From: Trinickia mobilis
Lineage (GTDB): Bacteria > Pseudomonadota > Gammaproteobacteria > Burkholderiales > Burkholderiaceae
Assembly: GCF_017315705.1 (NCBI RefSeq)
Contig: NZ_JAFLRF010000030.1
Coordinates: 1-64,000, forward strand
DNA: 64,000 nucleotides
Direction of reading: 5' to 3'
Below, piece by piece: positions 18,795 to 27,009 of this stretch. A program made the translations under genes and the position numbers. Under the pieces are notes generated by a model. The model was given only the letters and a program-made list of their open reading frames with translations, made no database searches and had not been told where the DNA came from. Each line of letters opens with the position of its first letter. Within the stretch, counting starts at the first letter, position 1.

Positions 18795-20543
18795 TCAGGC
18801 TTGATCGATATTCTGAGCCGTCGAAGAAGCGGCCACGGAAGCAAGAACGACCTGTGACTGACCACTACGCTTTGCCAGCGCCATAGCCGCCAGGTAACCA
18901 AACGTGATCGCCGGTCCCAGCGTGATGCCTGCGCCGATGTAGTGACCGCCAACAGGCGAGTTCATGTCGTTGCCGCATGCAAAGATGCCGGGAATCGGAC
19001 GGTCGTTGCTGTCCAGGACTTCGCCGTTGGGGCCCGTCACGAGACCGCGGCTGGTGCCGAAGTCTCCCGGCATCAGCTTGACTGCATAGAACGGCCCGTG
19101 CTTGATGGGGCCGAGGCAGGGATTCGGCGCGTGAGACGGATCGCCCTTGTAGGTGTTATAGGCCGATGAGCCCTTGCCGAAATCCTCGTCGACGCCAGTT
19201 TGCGCGAAGTGGTTGTTGCGTGAGACGCTGCGCTCGAGTCCGGCGGCATCGATGCCTGCCTTGGCGGCGAGCTCCGCGAGTGTCTCGCCGCTATAGAGAT
19301 AGCCCGACTCCTCATAGCGACGCAGCGACATGCCCGGCAGGATGACGCCAATGCCGTACTTCTTCACGGCTGCTGCGTCGACGACCAGAAACGCGGGGAT
19401 TGCGCCGGCGTCGAACATCCCCTGAGTGAAGGCGTGATACGACGCGGCTTCATTGGTGAAGCGGTTGCCTTCCTTGTTCACGGCAATGAAACCCGGCTTG
19501 GGCCGATCGAGCATGAAGTGGCCCCACAGCGTATTGCCTTTTTCGTTCTTGTATTGCGAGATCGGCACGTAGTAGCCCGTGTCGCGCGCGTTGTGATCGA
19601 GCCGGCCGCCGACTGAAAGGCCGAGTCGAATGCCTTCACCCACGTTGCTCGGCAAGCCGAGGCCGAGTTCGACCGTCGGCTGACGGGAATGCTCGCGTCG
19701 CATTTCGAGGTTACCGCTGTAGCCGCCGGTCGCGATAACGACACCGCGGTGTGCGCGTATGCGAGACGTGCGGCCATCGCGCGTGACTTCGGCACCGATC
19801 ACGGCACCATTGTTGGTGATGAGCCGCGTTGCGTGAGCGCCTCGCCAAACCGGAATCTGCTCATCGAGGATCGTCTTGTACAGGCGCGCGATGAGTGCAT
19901 TGCCGCCCACGAGGCGGGTGCCGCGATGATAGCTCAGGCGGTCTTTGCCGTAGCGCAGGAAGCGCTTCACGACATGCGCGAACGACTTGAACGAGCGCGT
20001 GAACGACAAGAAGTGATTCAAGTCCAGAAGGTCGAGCATCATGCCGCCAAATGGCGCGAATGCCGGCAGCGGTGCCCGCAGGTCCTTGAAGTGCGCACCG
20101 AGTTCACGCCCGTCGAACTCGAGCGGGGCGTGAGCCCGTCCGAACATGCCGCCATTGGACTCCGGATAATAGTCTGGATAATGGACCGCCATGACCTTGA
20201 GTTCGGAATGGCGGACCAGGTAGTCGAGTGCAACCCGGCCCTGGGTGATGTAGCTTTCCTGGAGCGGGCTACCCACGGTGGTGCCAACCGTTGCCGCAAA
20301 GTATCGACGCGCTTTCTCGAAGGAATCCTGGAAGCCCGCCTCCTGCATCGGTGCGCTATCGACAAACCACATCATGCCGACCGACCAGGCGGAGGTGCCG
20401 CCGACCTGATCCGTCTTTTCGAGCAGGAGCGGCTTGAGTCCTTCGTTCTTCGACACAATGGCCGCCGACATGCCGCCTGCACCCGCCCCAAGAATAATGA
20501 CATCGACCTCGAGATCCCAGCTTGCCGTCGTATCAGTACTCAT
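18795..20543 (-). CDS. FAD-dependent oxidoreductase, 3-ketosteroid-dehydrogenase / fumarate-reductase flavoprotein type
   Basis: The 582-residue flavoprotein has the FAD-binding start DVIILGAGAGGMSAAIV and the closing FAD loop GGHYIGAGITLGPAITFGYL typical of the KstD/fumarate-reductase group. GVVIATGGYSGNLEMR lies in between. Members remove or add hydrogen next to a carbonyl in a ring or at a C=C bond. It has its own regulon promoter (20736-20784) and is divergent from the second MarR gene. A second copy of its last ~30 codons survives at 35495-35582 behind the Fe-S subunit gene. It probably acts on a ring intermediate; the substrate is unknown. Confidence 0.85.
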   Translation of the reverse strand: MSTDTTASWDLEVDVIILGAGAGGMSAAIVSKNEGLKPLLLEKTDQVGGTSAWSVGMMWFVDSAPMQEAGFQDSFEKARRYFAATVGTTVGSPLQESYITQGRVALDYLVRHSELKVMAVHYPDYYPESNGGMFGRAHAPLEFDGRELGAHFKDLRAPLPAFAPFGGMMLDLLDLNHFLSFTRSFKSFAHVVKRFLRYGKDRLSYHRGTRLVGGNALIARLYKTILDEQIPVWRGAHATRLITNNGAVIGAEVTRDGRTSRIRAHRGVVIATGGYSGNLEMRREHSRQPTVELGLGLPSNVGEGIRLGLSVGGRLDHNARDTGYYVPISQYKNEKGNTLWGHFMLDRPKPGFIAVNKEGNRFTNEAASYHAFTQGMFDAGAIPAFLVVDAAAVKKYGIGVILPGMSLRRYEESGYLYSGETLAELAAKAGIDAAGLERSVSRNNHFAQTGVDEDFGKGSSAYNTYKGDPSHAPNPCLGPIKHGPFYAVKLMPGDFGTSRGLVTGPNGEVLDSNDRPIPGIFACGNDMNSPVGGHYIGAGITLGPAITFGYLAAMALAKRSGQSQVVLASVAASSTAQNIDQA

Positions 20544-20711
20544 AGCGCTTGTCCTGTTTGAGAAGTCCGGGAAGGTAAGTCGGGAATGGCAGCTCTGACT
20601 CGCAAAAATTCCAGTTGCCCCTGCGTGGTTCCGGCCAGCGGAGAGCTTGCACATCCGTTTTGCACATGCTGTATGATCATCACGAAACGGATTATCTTCA
20701 AAGAGATAATG

Positions 20712-20784
20712 CCATATAACATCGATTTATATGGGATGATGTGTTCTGGGGTAAACAAAGTCAAGAGATCCAGGGAATTCCCTG
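20712..20784 (-). promoter_or_regulatory. Regulon promoter A (flavoprotein gene)
   Basis: Read on the - strand: the perfect palindrome CAGGGAATTCCCTG (20771-20784), then TTGACT (20759-20764), a 17-bp spacer and CATCAT (20736-20741). Just beyond lies a perfect inverted repeat CCATATAA-N7-TTATATGG (20712-20734) at the expected transcription start. The upstream palindrome is centred 13.5 bp from the -35, as in sites B and E. Confidence 0.75.
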
Positions 20785-20855
20785 CATCGAGAGCATGACG
20801 CTTGCCGCCCGGCACGTACGTTGACGGCGGTGTGAACCCAGTTGAGGAATGGCCA

Positions 20856-21386
20856 ATGTCAAAGTCGAGTTCGAATGAAGTGGACGAAGCGCTCGAGGGG
20901 CCGGAAGCGGCGGCCGGTCGCCGCACAGTCGTTTTTGACGACCGCGGCCGAACCGTGCCATGGATGGCACGCACGCTGTACCGCCTCTATGAGAACCAAG
21001 CCCAGAAGGTGCTGGACAAGGAGGGGGTTTCGGCTGCGCACTGGTTCTATCTTCGGGTTCTGGCCGAACGTGGCGAGATGAACCAGCTCGAACTCAGCAA
21101 GCGGGTCGGCATTGCGTCGACCACGGCCGTACCAGCGCTCGACAGCATGGAAAAGCGCAAACTCGTGCAACGCACGCGCGACCCCATGGACAGAAGAAAA
21201 TACTACGTCAGCCTGCAGGATGAAGGACGACGCGTTGTCGACGCATTGCTGCCCGAGCTCACCGAGATGATTGCGGCTTCGCTCGAAGGCGTCTCGGCGA
21301 AAGACCTCCGGGTGTTCTGGAAAGTCATGCACCAGATCGAAGCCAACCTGACTCTGATGTCTCAGGGCGATTCCGCGATCGACTAG
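20856..21386 (+). CDS. MarR-family regulator, second paralog
   Basis: The 176-residue protein shares the whole DNA-binding core with the paralogs at 18196 and 39910 (RVLAERGEMNQLELSKRVG, ASTTAVPALDSMEKRKLV, DRRKYYVSLQDEGRR). It differs mostly at the N-terminus. GAGGAATGG stands before the ATG at 20856. It is divergent from the flavoprotein gene, so both share promoter region A; control of that gene and of itself is likely. Confidence 0.85.
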   Translation: MSKSSSNEVDEALEGPEAAAGRRTVVFDDRGRTVPWMARTLYRLYENQAQKVLDKEGVSAAHWFYLRVLAERGEMNQLELSKRVGIASTTAVPALDSMEKRKLVQRTRDPMDRRKYYVSLQDEGRRVVDALLPELTEMIAASLEGVSAKDLRVFWKVMHQIEANLTLMSQGDSAID

Positions 21387-21469
21387 CCGCCGGCCGGTCA
21401 CTGGCACGACGACGATGGTGGGGGGGCGTTGCTGACCGGTGTGCGCAGAACACCGGCGCGCGGTCGCGC

Positions 21470-21706
21470 TCACACGACGCGCATGGTCGGGCGGTCCCGG
21501 CCCGGCGGGAAAATACACCAGAGTCCGTCCCTGTGGCCAAAGAAGAACATGGCTGCGGTTCCGGCGGCCGTGCATGCTTCGACGCACACGTAACACTGCC
21601 GCCTCGCACGCTGGTTCTTGAATTCGACCACATGCACCGTGCCCATCGAGGTGGGAGCAAGCCAGTGCTCCACCGTCGAGCGCAACGACTTTCCTGCGCT
21701 AGCCAT
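21470..21706 (-). CDS. Conserved-looking small hypothetical protein
   Basis: The 78-residue basic protein has a well-formed ribosome binding site (AAGGAGAAGAGA before the ATG). It contains FKNQRARRQCYVCVEACTAA, then AAMFFFGHRDGLWCIFPP. The alternating aromatic and charged strands suggest a small beta-rich fold. I do not recognise a family. It faces the MarR gene and stands apart from the oxidoreductase operon to its right. Confidence 0.5.
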   Translation of the reverse strand: MASAGKSLRSTVEHWLAPTSMGTVHVVEFKNQRARRQCYVCVEACTAAGTAAMFFFGHRDGLWCIFPPGRDRPTMRVV

Positions 21707-21939
21707 TCTCTTCTCCTTACCACGCTCGCCTTGATCGCGTGACGACAACCAGCTGACCGGCCTCGCTCACCAAAAGGACGTTCGCGTCCGCCGTGAGGCC
21801 AGTCGGGACCCTGACCTGCTACCTGCTTGCAGCGCTCCGCTCCTAGCCCCGGCCGACTATGGGCAGGATGGGGCGCTGCATACTCATATCTACGCGCTTC
21901 AATTACGTGTGCGGCGCATACGAGAGCCGCACACGCTTG

Positions 21940-23052
21940 CTACTTGCTCACCTTGATCCGTTTGCCCGTTTGACTCGACTGCTCGATTGCGTGGAGCACT
22001 TCGTGAAGCGCGCGTGCGTGATCGAAGCTGGGCGCCGTGCGGGTGCCATGGCGCAGGTCATCGGCCATCAACCGGTAAACGCCGGCGACATTGCGCGCTG
22101 CAACGGCATCCCCGGCGTCGATCGGGAACGGATCCGGGATGTCGAGCTCCTCGTAGCCGTCCTGGCCTTTGCGTCCGAACTCGACGCGCAAGGGCGAGAT
22201 GTTGATCGCCGGGACGTATTCATTCCTCGCGGTGACGCGCAGATCGCCCTCGCTTCCGTTGATCTCCCATAGCAGCTTCGTCCCGCGCGGCATGCCACCG
22301 CGGAGTTGCAACGACAGCGGCGCCCCGGAGGACAGAATCGCGTTCGCCATGAGATGGTCGGGCGTTTTCATCTCGACGGTTTCGCCCGTCTCGATGACGC
22401 GCACGGTTTGCCTGCGTTGCGAGAGTACCGCGCCGATCTGTTCGATATTGCCGAGGACGGCATCGATCGCCGCAATCGCGTGCCCCCCGATCACGGAAAG
22501 CAGTGTGGCGCCGTTCCGGTTGTCCATGGCGTAGGCGTCACCCTGCAGGACGTCGTCGCCCCAGCTGAAACCCGAACCGACGTACGTCGAAGACAGGACA
22601 TTGCCGATCTTGCCGTCCGCGACGAGCTTGCGCATGAACTGCACTTCGGGGGAGGCGATTGCCTGCGCGCCCACGACGGCCAATGCCTTTTTCTCGCGCG
22701 CGAGTTCGGCAAGCGCGATGGTTTCTTCGAGCCCGTTGCCGAGCGGCCATTCGCTGTAGACGCTCTTGCCCGCCTGCAGGGCCGCCGTGACGACTTCCTT
22801 GTGGTGCTGAACCTTGACGGTGACGACGACGATGTCGATGTCCGGCGATGCGGCCAGCGCAGCGGCACTTTCGAATGCCCGCGGGATGTCGAACGCGGCG
22901 GCCGCGGCCTGCGCGCTCGCGTGGCTCGTATTCGCCACGCCGGCGAGCTCGAAGACGTCGGACAAGGCCAGCAAGGCCGGCATGTGGGCTGTCGCCGCCC
23001 AACCGCGTTCCGGGCTCAGGCCGACGATACCGACACGATATTTTCTTTCCAT
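21940..23052 (-). CDS. Gfo/Idh/MocA-family oxidoreductase, first paralog
   Basis: The 370-residue protein has the N-terminal NAD(P) fold (YRVGIVGLSPERGW), then VYSEWPLGNGLEETIALAEL where the family has its EKP-type catalytic lysine motif. Here the motif reads EWPLG, with no lysine. The C-terminal half is the usual open beta-sheet dimerisation domain. It is closely similar along its length to the protein at 41784, which also has EWPLG. Family members oxidise or reduce sugars, inositols and related hydroxy compounds. It is the last gene behind BKACE and the SnoaL-like gene. Confidence 0.85.
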   Translation of the reverse strand: MERKYRVGIVGLSPERGWAATAHMPALLALSDVFELAGVANTSHASAQAAAAAFDIPRAFESAAALAASPDIDIVVVTVKVQHHKEVVTAALQAGKSVYSEWPLGNGLEETIALAELAREKKALAVVGAQAIASPEVQFMRKLVADGKIGNVLSSTYVGSGFSWGDDVLQGDAYAMDNRNGATLLSVIGGHAIAAIDAVLGNIEQIGAVLSQRRQTVRVIETGETVEMKTPDHLMANAILSSGAPLSLQLRGGMPRGTKLLWEINGSEGDLRVTARNEYVPAINISPLRVEFGRKGQDGYEELDIPDPFPIDAGDAVAARNVAGVYRLMADDLRHGTRTAPSFDHARALHEVLHAIEQSSQTGKRIKVSK

Positions 23053-23147
23053 GGCTTCCTCTAACCTTTAGGTAACTGCCGTAACCACGAGCGCCCGATC
23101 TCAAAGGTTGGCCCTCTGGAGTCGGCCACCGGCACCGGCCGCTCCCG

Positions 23148-23657
23148 TCATACGATCTGGTATTTGTACGACGAGTCTTCCTTGTCACGGCGCCCGACAG
23201 TGAAATTTTCGAGCGGTGCCAGATCTTCGGGAACCGGGTCCGATCGCTGGGAGTCGAGCACGACCACCCGATCGGCAATGCGCCATTCACCGTTTCGCCG
23301 CTCCATGCGGTCCACGTAGCGAATGTTCACCACCCAATCCATCGCGGGCTTGTCGCCGTTGGGTTTCGTGCGGTGGATTGCCTGCGCATAGTGTTCCGCA
23401 AACGCCACATCGCCGCGGACCTCGACATACTGATTGCCGGTGAAGTGCTGCGTCGATTCGAAGGTCGGCAACAACTCGGCTGCCCAGTCGATGAAACCTT
23501 CGATACTTCCGTTGTACGCGCCGTGCCTGTCGACCGCATCCGGGTGATAGCACGAGCGCACGAGATCCCAGTCCATCCGATCGATGCCGCGGCAATAGCG
23601 GATATGAACGCGGCGAATCTCCGCTTCATCCAGTAGCTGCTGAAGTTTCGCTTCCAA
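23148..23657 (-). CDS. SnoaL-like / NTF2-family protein with a TTG start
   Basis: The 169-residue protein begins EAKLQQLLDEAEIRRVHIRY, then CRGIDRMDWDLVRSCYHPDA: the nuclear-transport-factor-2-like family related to ring-hydroxylating dioxygenase small subunits and to dehydratases with an acidic residue and a histidine in the pocket. I set the start at TTG 23657 because AAGGAGA precedes it at a correct distance; no ATG fits. It lies between the BKACE and Gfo/Idh/MocA genes in one leftward operon. Confidence 0.75.
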   Translation of the reverse strand: MEAKLQQLLDEAEIRRVHIRYCRGIDRMDWDLVRSCYHPDAVDRHGAYNGSIEGFIDWAAELLPTFESTQHFTGNQYVEVRGDVAFAEHYAQAIHRTKPNGDKPAMDWVVNIRYVDRMERRNGEWRIADRVVVLDSQRSDPVPEDLAPLENFTVGRRDKEDSSYKYQIV

Positions 23658-23882
23658 CTTCGGTCTCCTTGATTGAATCGTCGCGGCTGAAGCAAATCGA
23701 TGCCACGCCGCTGGTGGGGAGTGGATTAAAACCGATCGCGAGCGCAATCCACTTGCGAATCCGGAACGTGACCTGACGACAGGCGGAGCGGGCTTCGTCT
23801 GCGCTGATCTGCGCATCCGATCGCCCACTCCCGCAGCGCCTGCGCCGCTGCCCGCTTGCGCGGCATGGCTGCGCGAACCGTT

Positions 23883-24830
23883 TTAAGTGCGGGCCGGCTT
23901 GCCGACCAGCGCCCGGTACTCATTGGCCGAGGCTGGCTTGCGTCCGAGCAGGCCGGCGATGTCGCGCGCCATGTTGAACATCTCCAGATTGTCCTTGAGG
24001 CGCTCGTCGCTGTTCGGATACTTCCACGGCGTATCTTCGGTGCCGATCCGGATATGCAGGCCCATCATCGTGGCGAGGGTCGTCATATAGAGCGTCGCGC
24101 GACCGGCCGCACAGACGCTGATGACCGACGTCGGATCGATCTGGCGGATCTGGTCGACCATCAGGAACATGTGGTGCGTCATGTCCTGGGCATTGCTCAC
24201 CCACGTGCCGGACACCAGCGTGCGGCCGACGTTGAACGGCAGGCCATAGAGAATCAGCCAGTTGTAGGGCTTCTTGAGGATGCCGGTATCGATCAGTTTG
24301 CGCTTCGCGAGCTCGATCTCGCCGGAGCTGTGGACGGCCAGTTCCGGCTTGACGCCGGTAGCCTCGAGCTCCGCGATAGCGGGCACCATGAACGCTTCCG
24401 GATGACCCGGCGCGCACGGTGCGACTTCGGTCAGACCCGCGCGCGCGGGACTCACGCACTCATCGAATGTCGAGCCGTTGAGGACGTTCAGATTCGGCAC
24501 GAAGTCGTTGCCAAAGCGCGAGCGCAGCGGCTCGAGAACGGCGGAATATGCCTCAACTGGCGGGATGTCGCGGTCGAGCCGCCGCCCCTTCTCGTCGGTC
24601 ATGAACGAGAAGTCGATGTGCACGCCGCAGGCGCCGGCTTCGATGACGCTCGACGCCGCATCCACGTACTCCGCGAGCGACGTCGTGCTCTCGAAGCGCC
24701 CCGATACGGCGGCATTGATCGCAATCTTTTCCGACACGTCCCATTTGGGTTGCAGCTCGGCGCCGGCAATGAACTGGTACTCCTCCATTTCGCGTTTGGC
24801 GGCTTCCCAGAGTGACAACTTTTCGACCAT
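23883..24830 (-). CDS. BKACE-like protein (beta-keto acid cleavage enzyme family), divergent metal site
   Basis: The 315-residue TIM-barrel protein matches the 3-keto-5-aminohexanoate cleavage (DUF849) layout: a glycine-rich strand leading to GVHIDFSF, later PELAVHSSGEIELAKR and the C-terminal IRIGTEDTPWKYPNSDERLK. Known BKACE enzymes hold zinc with His-x-His and a Glu near the C-terminus and exchange a beta-keto acid with acetyl-CoA. Here the first pair reads His-x-Asp, while the Glu in RIGTED is kept. The reaction may therefore differ. GAGGATC precedes the ATG; regulon promoter B drives the gene, followed by the SnoaL-like and Gfo/Idh/MocA genes. Confidence 0.75.
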   Translation of the reverse strand: MVEKLSLWEAAKREMEEYQFIAGAELQPKWDVSEKIAINAAVSGRFESTTSLAEYVDAASSVIEAGACGVHIDFSFMTDEKGRRLDRDIPPVEAYSAVLEPLRSRFGNDFVPNLNVLNGSTFDECVSPARAGLTEVAPCAPGHPEAFMVPAIAELEATGVKPELAVHSSGEIELAKRKLIDTGILKKPYNWLILYGLPFNVGRTLVSGTWVSNAQDMTHHMFLMVDQIRQIDPTSVISVCAAGRATLYMTTLATMMGLHIRIGTEDTPWKYPNSDERLKDNLEMFNMARDIAGLLGRKPASANEYRALVGKPART

Positions 24831-24919
24831 GATGATCCTCGACACAGGTAGTGAATTTAGGTTCGCAAATCTTCCGAACCCACGGCAATCCGGTTGCACT
24901 AAGATGATTACGTGCAAGA

Positions 24920-24983
24920 TCGATGTCCATCGAATAATGCTGGGTGGAATTAATAAAGTCAAGGAACCCAGGGAATGCCCTGG
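24920..24983 (-). promoter_or_regulatory. Regulon promoter B (BKACE operon)
   Basis: On the - strand: CCAGGG-AATG-CCCTGG type palindrome (24968-24983), TTGACT (24957-24962), a 17-bp spacer, CATTAT (24934-24939), and directly after it the perfect inverted repeat TCGATG-N2-CATCGA (24920-24933). Same order and spacing as promoters A and E. Confidence 0.75.
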
Positions 24984-25185
24984 TGAATGGCGCGTGAGCG
25001 ACGGTCCTGTGCCGCCTGTCGGTCACCATTTGTCGAGGAATGAGCGAATGGCCAGGTCCTGGCCAACTTTGATCGATCCACTGGATCACTTTGACGAGCC
25101 GGCTGGGGACGCGGCTACTGGCGCTATCGCGAGCGGGGCCTGTCTTTACGACACAAGCCGACAGAAGCGGCCCAGGCGAAACAGG
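24984..25185 (+). other. Vestige of a marR leader beside promoter B
   Basis: At 25032-25051 the text ...CGAGGAATGAGCGAATGGCC copies the leader and start of the MarR genes (AAGGAATGAGTGAATGCCC at 18196). CACCATTTG nearby matches the leader of the gene at 39910. The frame that follows does not encode a MarR protein. A fourth marR probably stood here, divergent from BKACE, and was deleted together with most of the adjoining ABC ATPase gene. Confidence 0.45.
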
Positions 25186-25335
25186 TCAAAAGGTGGATTT
25201 GCCGGCGCCGTTTGCTCCGGCGCGACTGTGGACTTCGCCCGCAGGCACCGAGAACGTCGTGTTCTCAGGTGCCCGCACGCCTGGAAAGGTCTTCGCGACC
25301 CAATCGATTTGTAGAACTGAGTCCTGTTTGTTCGT
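25186..25335 (-). pseudogene. ABC-importer ATPase gene remnant (50 codons)
   Basis: The - strand reads ...VLQIDWVAKTFPGVRAPENT, then FSVPAGEVHSRAGANGAGKS and stops right after the Walker A motif. It lines up with the start of the intact ATPase at 44732 (VTKIFPGVRALDN; GENGAGKST). The start codon is ACG where the other copy has ATG, and it lies 16 bp after the binding-protein stop, as in the intact operon. It is a deletion relic of a second importer operon. Confidence 0.85.
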
Positions 25336-25351
25336 GACTCGTCTTCAGCTA

Positions 25352-26566
25352 TCAATGCTCGAACACGGCCTTCAGCTTTTCCGGCGGGAGCGCGGAGGTG
25401 AGGTCGGCATCAGGCGGAGCGGACGGATCGCACTTCGGATAGAGGCCCTTGGTACTGTCCGCGTAGGCAAAGGGAAGAATCGACGGCGATTCCTTATCTG
25501 CCGTTCCCTGATAGGCCGCTACACCCTGGCGCACGGCAAAGCGCACGTAAGTCGTCGTGCCGTCGAGCGTGTAATAGGGATAGGGCTTGCCCGACTGCTT
25601 CGCCGCGAGAAAATGGCAGTTCACCTGGTTGTCGCTTGCAATCGTCGCGATGGCGGGGACCGGAAGGTGCGCCTGCTCGAATGCCTTTACGGCGGCCAGC
25701 GCGGTTTCGCCGCCGTCCGTCACGATGGCGTCAATCTTCGGATACTGCGCGATGAGACCGACCGTGGCCTTCTGGGCGTCGACGGGATTCCAGTTCGTCA
25801 CGATGTACTGCTGGTTGAGCAACTTCAGCTCCGGATATTTCTTGAGTCCCTCTCTCAGACCATCCATGAAGTTTTGGGAGGTGGTCGCTCCGGGCGATCC
25901 CCCCATGAACACGACATTTCCCTTCTTGACTGTCGTTCCGAGCCAGTCGGCCCACAGGACACCGATCTGCTTCGTGTCGCCCACCACGTTGACGACGTAG
26001 TCACGGCCAGGTGTGCCAGCCATCTGAGCCGAGTACGGGACGACCGCGACGCCCGCCTTCATGGCCGCCCGCATGGCGGGAAGCTGCACCGCGCCGAAGT
26101 CGGGAAGCAGAATGAGGACGTTGATGCCCTGCGCGACCATGCTGTTGATGTCGGAATTCGCCTTCTGCGGATCGCCGTTGGCATTGCTGTAGATGACCCG
26201 CGTGACGTTCTTGCAGCGACTGAGCTCGTCCTTGACTTCCGCGAGTCCGGTCTTGCGCCACGTATTGCCGCCGTAGCCGTCCGACACGCCGACGATCATC
26301 GGTTTCGTGCCGCACAACGGCGTGATGTCGCCTTGATGGTTCGTGATGGAATCTTGCGCCGCGTGAACGGCGGTACAGGTGAAACCCGCGGAAAGAAGCA
26401 GGCTGGCGCATATTTGCATAGCCGAGACGAGCATCTTCGCTCGCCGGTATCGAAGATCGCGCCAGTTCTTGAGGCCGCATTGATGAGCGGTCGCAATCTC
26501 TTGCGCAAAGAACGGACTTTGCAGCTTTTGCACTGCAGCTTGCGATACGCGAAGCTTGAAGAACAT
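25352..26566 (-). CDS. Sugar-type ABC transporter substrate-binding protein
   Basis: The 404-residue protein has a long basic N-terminal part, a hydrophobic export segment (SAMQICASLLLSAGFTCTA, ending AVHA) and a mature part starting AQDSITNHQGDITP. The pattern that follows (VGVSDGYGGNTWRKTGLAEV, later IDAIVTDGGETALAAV) is the type I periplasmic binding fold of ribose/galactose-type importers. The export signal sits unusually far in, at about residues 50-72. Its own ATPase gene is only a relic; the intact ATPase-permease genes at 44.7 kb, whose binding protein is broken, are its likely partners. Promoter C precedes it. Confidence 0.82.
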   Translation of the reverse strand: MFFKLRVSQAAVQKLQSPFFAQEIATAHQCGLKNWRDLRYRRAKMLVSAMQICASLLLSAGFTCTAVHAAQDSITNHQGDITPLCGTKPMIVGVSDGYGGNTWRKTGLAEVKDELSRCKNVTRVIYSNANGDPQKANSDINSMVAQGINVLILLPDFGAVQLPAMRAAMKAGVAVVPYSAQMAGTPGRDYVVNVVGDTKQIGVLWADWLGTTVKKGNVVFMGGSPGATTSQNFMDGLREGLKKYPELKLLNQQYIVTNWNPVDAQKATVGLIAQYPKIDAIVTDGGETALAAVKAFEQAHLPVPAIATIASDNQVNCHFLAAKQSGKPYPYYTLDGTTTYVRFAVRQGVAAYQGTADKESPSILPFAYADSTKGLYPKCDPSAPPDADLTSALPPEKLKAVFEH

Positions 26567-26694
26567 GGTGATCCTCGCCGTGGATGGTGGATGAGTAATG
26601 GACAGGGGCCGATCAGGAAAATGGAGCTTTCCTGCAGCGGCATTGTCACGCGATCCTAAGTGAAACAATGCGTTGCAAGATCAATTTATATAGA

Positions 26695-26745
26695 ATAATG
26701 GGTTTCGGAATGAGTGAAGTCAAGGCCCCTAGGGAAAGTCCCTGG
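26695..26745 (-). promoter_or_regulatory. Regulon promoter C (ABC binding-protein gene)
   Basis: On the - strand: AGGGA-N3-TCCCT palindrome (26731-26743), TTGACT (26718-26723), a 17-bp spacer and CATTAT (26695-26700), followed by an AT-rich stretch (TCTATATAAATTGA). The palindrome centre is 14 bp from the -35. The ~260 bp to the right, up to 27009, hold no recognisable gene. Confidence 0.7.
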
Positions 26746-27009
26746 CGAGGGGGCAGTGAACGCGCCGGGGGCGGCCGAATGCGCTTCGCGTGCAAGGGTA
26801 AGGAAGGGGCGGGAGCTGCGCAGCTGTCCGCAGGCTGAAAATGAGAGGGGGGAGGCGGGATCAAGATGATTCGCTTCCCCAGGCGCGCCTATTGCGGTGC
26901 CTGGGCCGGCGAGCTCATTTGGGGTCGACTGACGCATTCGCGCGGCGTTCACCGATTTCCTGCGTCAAGGCGCCGAGTTCGTCGCCCCCGTACTTCAATC
27001 GCGTTGTTG

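Noticed and set aside
25091-26659. 522-codon open frame on the + strand
   Set aside because: It is antisense to the binding-protein gene and the ATPase relic; the composition is arginine/glycine-rich without family pattern.
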